Below are positions 63,837 to 64,000 of a stretch of DNA of 64,000 bases, piece after piece (the first letter of the stretch is position 1; every line of letters begins with the position of its first letter). The stretch comes from Megalonaias nervosa (Eukaryota; Mollusca; Bivalvia; Unionida; Unionidae): the NCBI GenBank assembly GCA_016617855.1, contig JAECUM010004980.1:34876-98875 (forward strand), written 5' to 3'. A model generated the notes under the pieces. The model did no database searches, had not been told where the DNA came from, and saw only the letters and a list, made by a program, of their open reading frames with translations. A program made the position numbers and the translations under genes.

Positions 63837-64000
63837 ATGGAGGAATTTGAGAGATTATCCACAATTGAACCTTCCAGAGCAAGACTCGATCTTGACAAAC
63901 TACCAAAATCTAAATTTAGTTTTTCCATGCAAGATCTAGCTTTGATAAATAGCGATATAACTGATCGTATCCGTGAAGCTAAAAAAAAATTTCACAACGA
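63837..64000 (+). CDS. Start of the family B-like polymerase-helicase gene (element B, cut by window end)
   Basis: The ATG at 63837 opens MEEFERLSTIEPSRARLDLD, matching the start of the element C polymerase-helicase frame at 23681 (MEEFTRLSAIKPSKARFDLD). It is open to the window end. The motifs lie beyond the window. Confidence 0.6.
   Translation, partial: MEEFERLSTIEPSRARLDLDKLPKSKFSFSMQDLALINSDITDRIREAKKKFHN

Larger units (their letters stand above)
37614..64000 (+). mobile_element. Element B: decayed Polinton/Maverick, interrupted by element A
   Basis: It starts AGCAGCAGAGAGGG and carries, in order, scaffold-like, pVI-like, major capsid, core, protease, fibre and membrane-protein genes. 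Element A (42894-60261) interrupts it, and the membrane-protein end, minor capsid, 157-residue protein, HNH, zinc protein and polymerase start follow. The window ends inside the polymerase. Decay is moderate: the fibre, core and 157-residue genes are intact. Gene order matches element C, so B and C are one family; A is another. Confidence 0.85.

Overview
The window is nuclear DNA of an animal, most likely an invertebrate and plausibly a mollusc or other lophotrochozoan. The animal call rests on an intron-containing gene on the minus strand with clean splice sites, a decayed CR1/L2-like LINE, several families of tRNA-derived SINEs with target-site duplications, MITEs and microsatellites, and on three large virus-like DNA transposons of the Polinton/Maverick (adintovirus-like) type. 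The phylum call is an inference from general repeat style only. There are no bacterial operons, rRNA genes or CRISPR arrays.

Layout. (1) 1-14829 is host DNA: a decayed LINE with a nested SINE, a REX1BD-like gene on the minus strand (exons at 12551-12657, 7111-7304 and 3806-3894), a diverged pair of ~1 kb repeats, a degenerate ~145 bp tandem repeat, a 109 bp triplication of an exon boundary, and hAT-like and other TIR elements. (2) 14830-29445 is element C, a heavily decayed Polinton lacking its left end. Its order is capsid, core protein, protease, fibre, membrane protein, minor capsid, HNH and zinc proteins, then a polymerase-helicase-HNH reading frame, an integrase and a packaging ATPase, ending in a terminal palindrome. 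(3) 29446-37613 is host DNA with SINEs, a MITE and a THAP-domain exon. (4) 37614 to the window end is element B, of the same family as C but less decayed. (5) Inside B, at 42894-60261, sits element A: a younger 17.4 kb Polinton of a different family with ~505 bp terminal inverted repeats and a 6 bp target-site duplication (TACAGC). It interrupts the membrane-protein gene of B. Dropping A and one TSD copy would make that gene a single open frame again.

How the genes work together. Each element carries a virion module (double-jelly-roll major capsid, minor capsid/penton, pVI-like and pX/mu-like proteins, adenain-like protease, A32/FtsK-type packaging ATPase, fibre with short repeats) and a replication/integration module (family B DNA polymerase, retrovirus-type DDE integrase). 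A has a Polinton-type protein-primed polymerase and an integrase that appears to have been fused to a parvovirus-like phospholipase A2 domain and a chromodomain. B and C use another polymerase type, joined in C to an SF1 helicase and an HNH-like domain. Even A is not fully intact: single-base frameshifts, many next to A-runs, and two nonsense codons interrupt the polymerase, PLA2-integrase, zinc-ribbon, pX and scaffold-like genes, and the protease lacks an ATG. Decay and homopolymer assembly error cannot be told apart from this sequence alone.

Points most worth a second look: the Polinton-in-Polinton insertion with its empty site; terminal fold-back palindromes at all four visible element ends; the PLA2-integrase fusion; a hairpin-dense intergenic block in B; a recurrent TATAATG start context; and a fibre gene that looks more conserved between families than the capsid gene.
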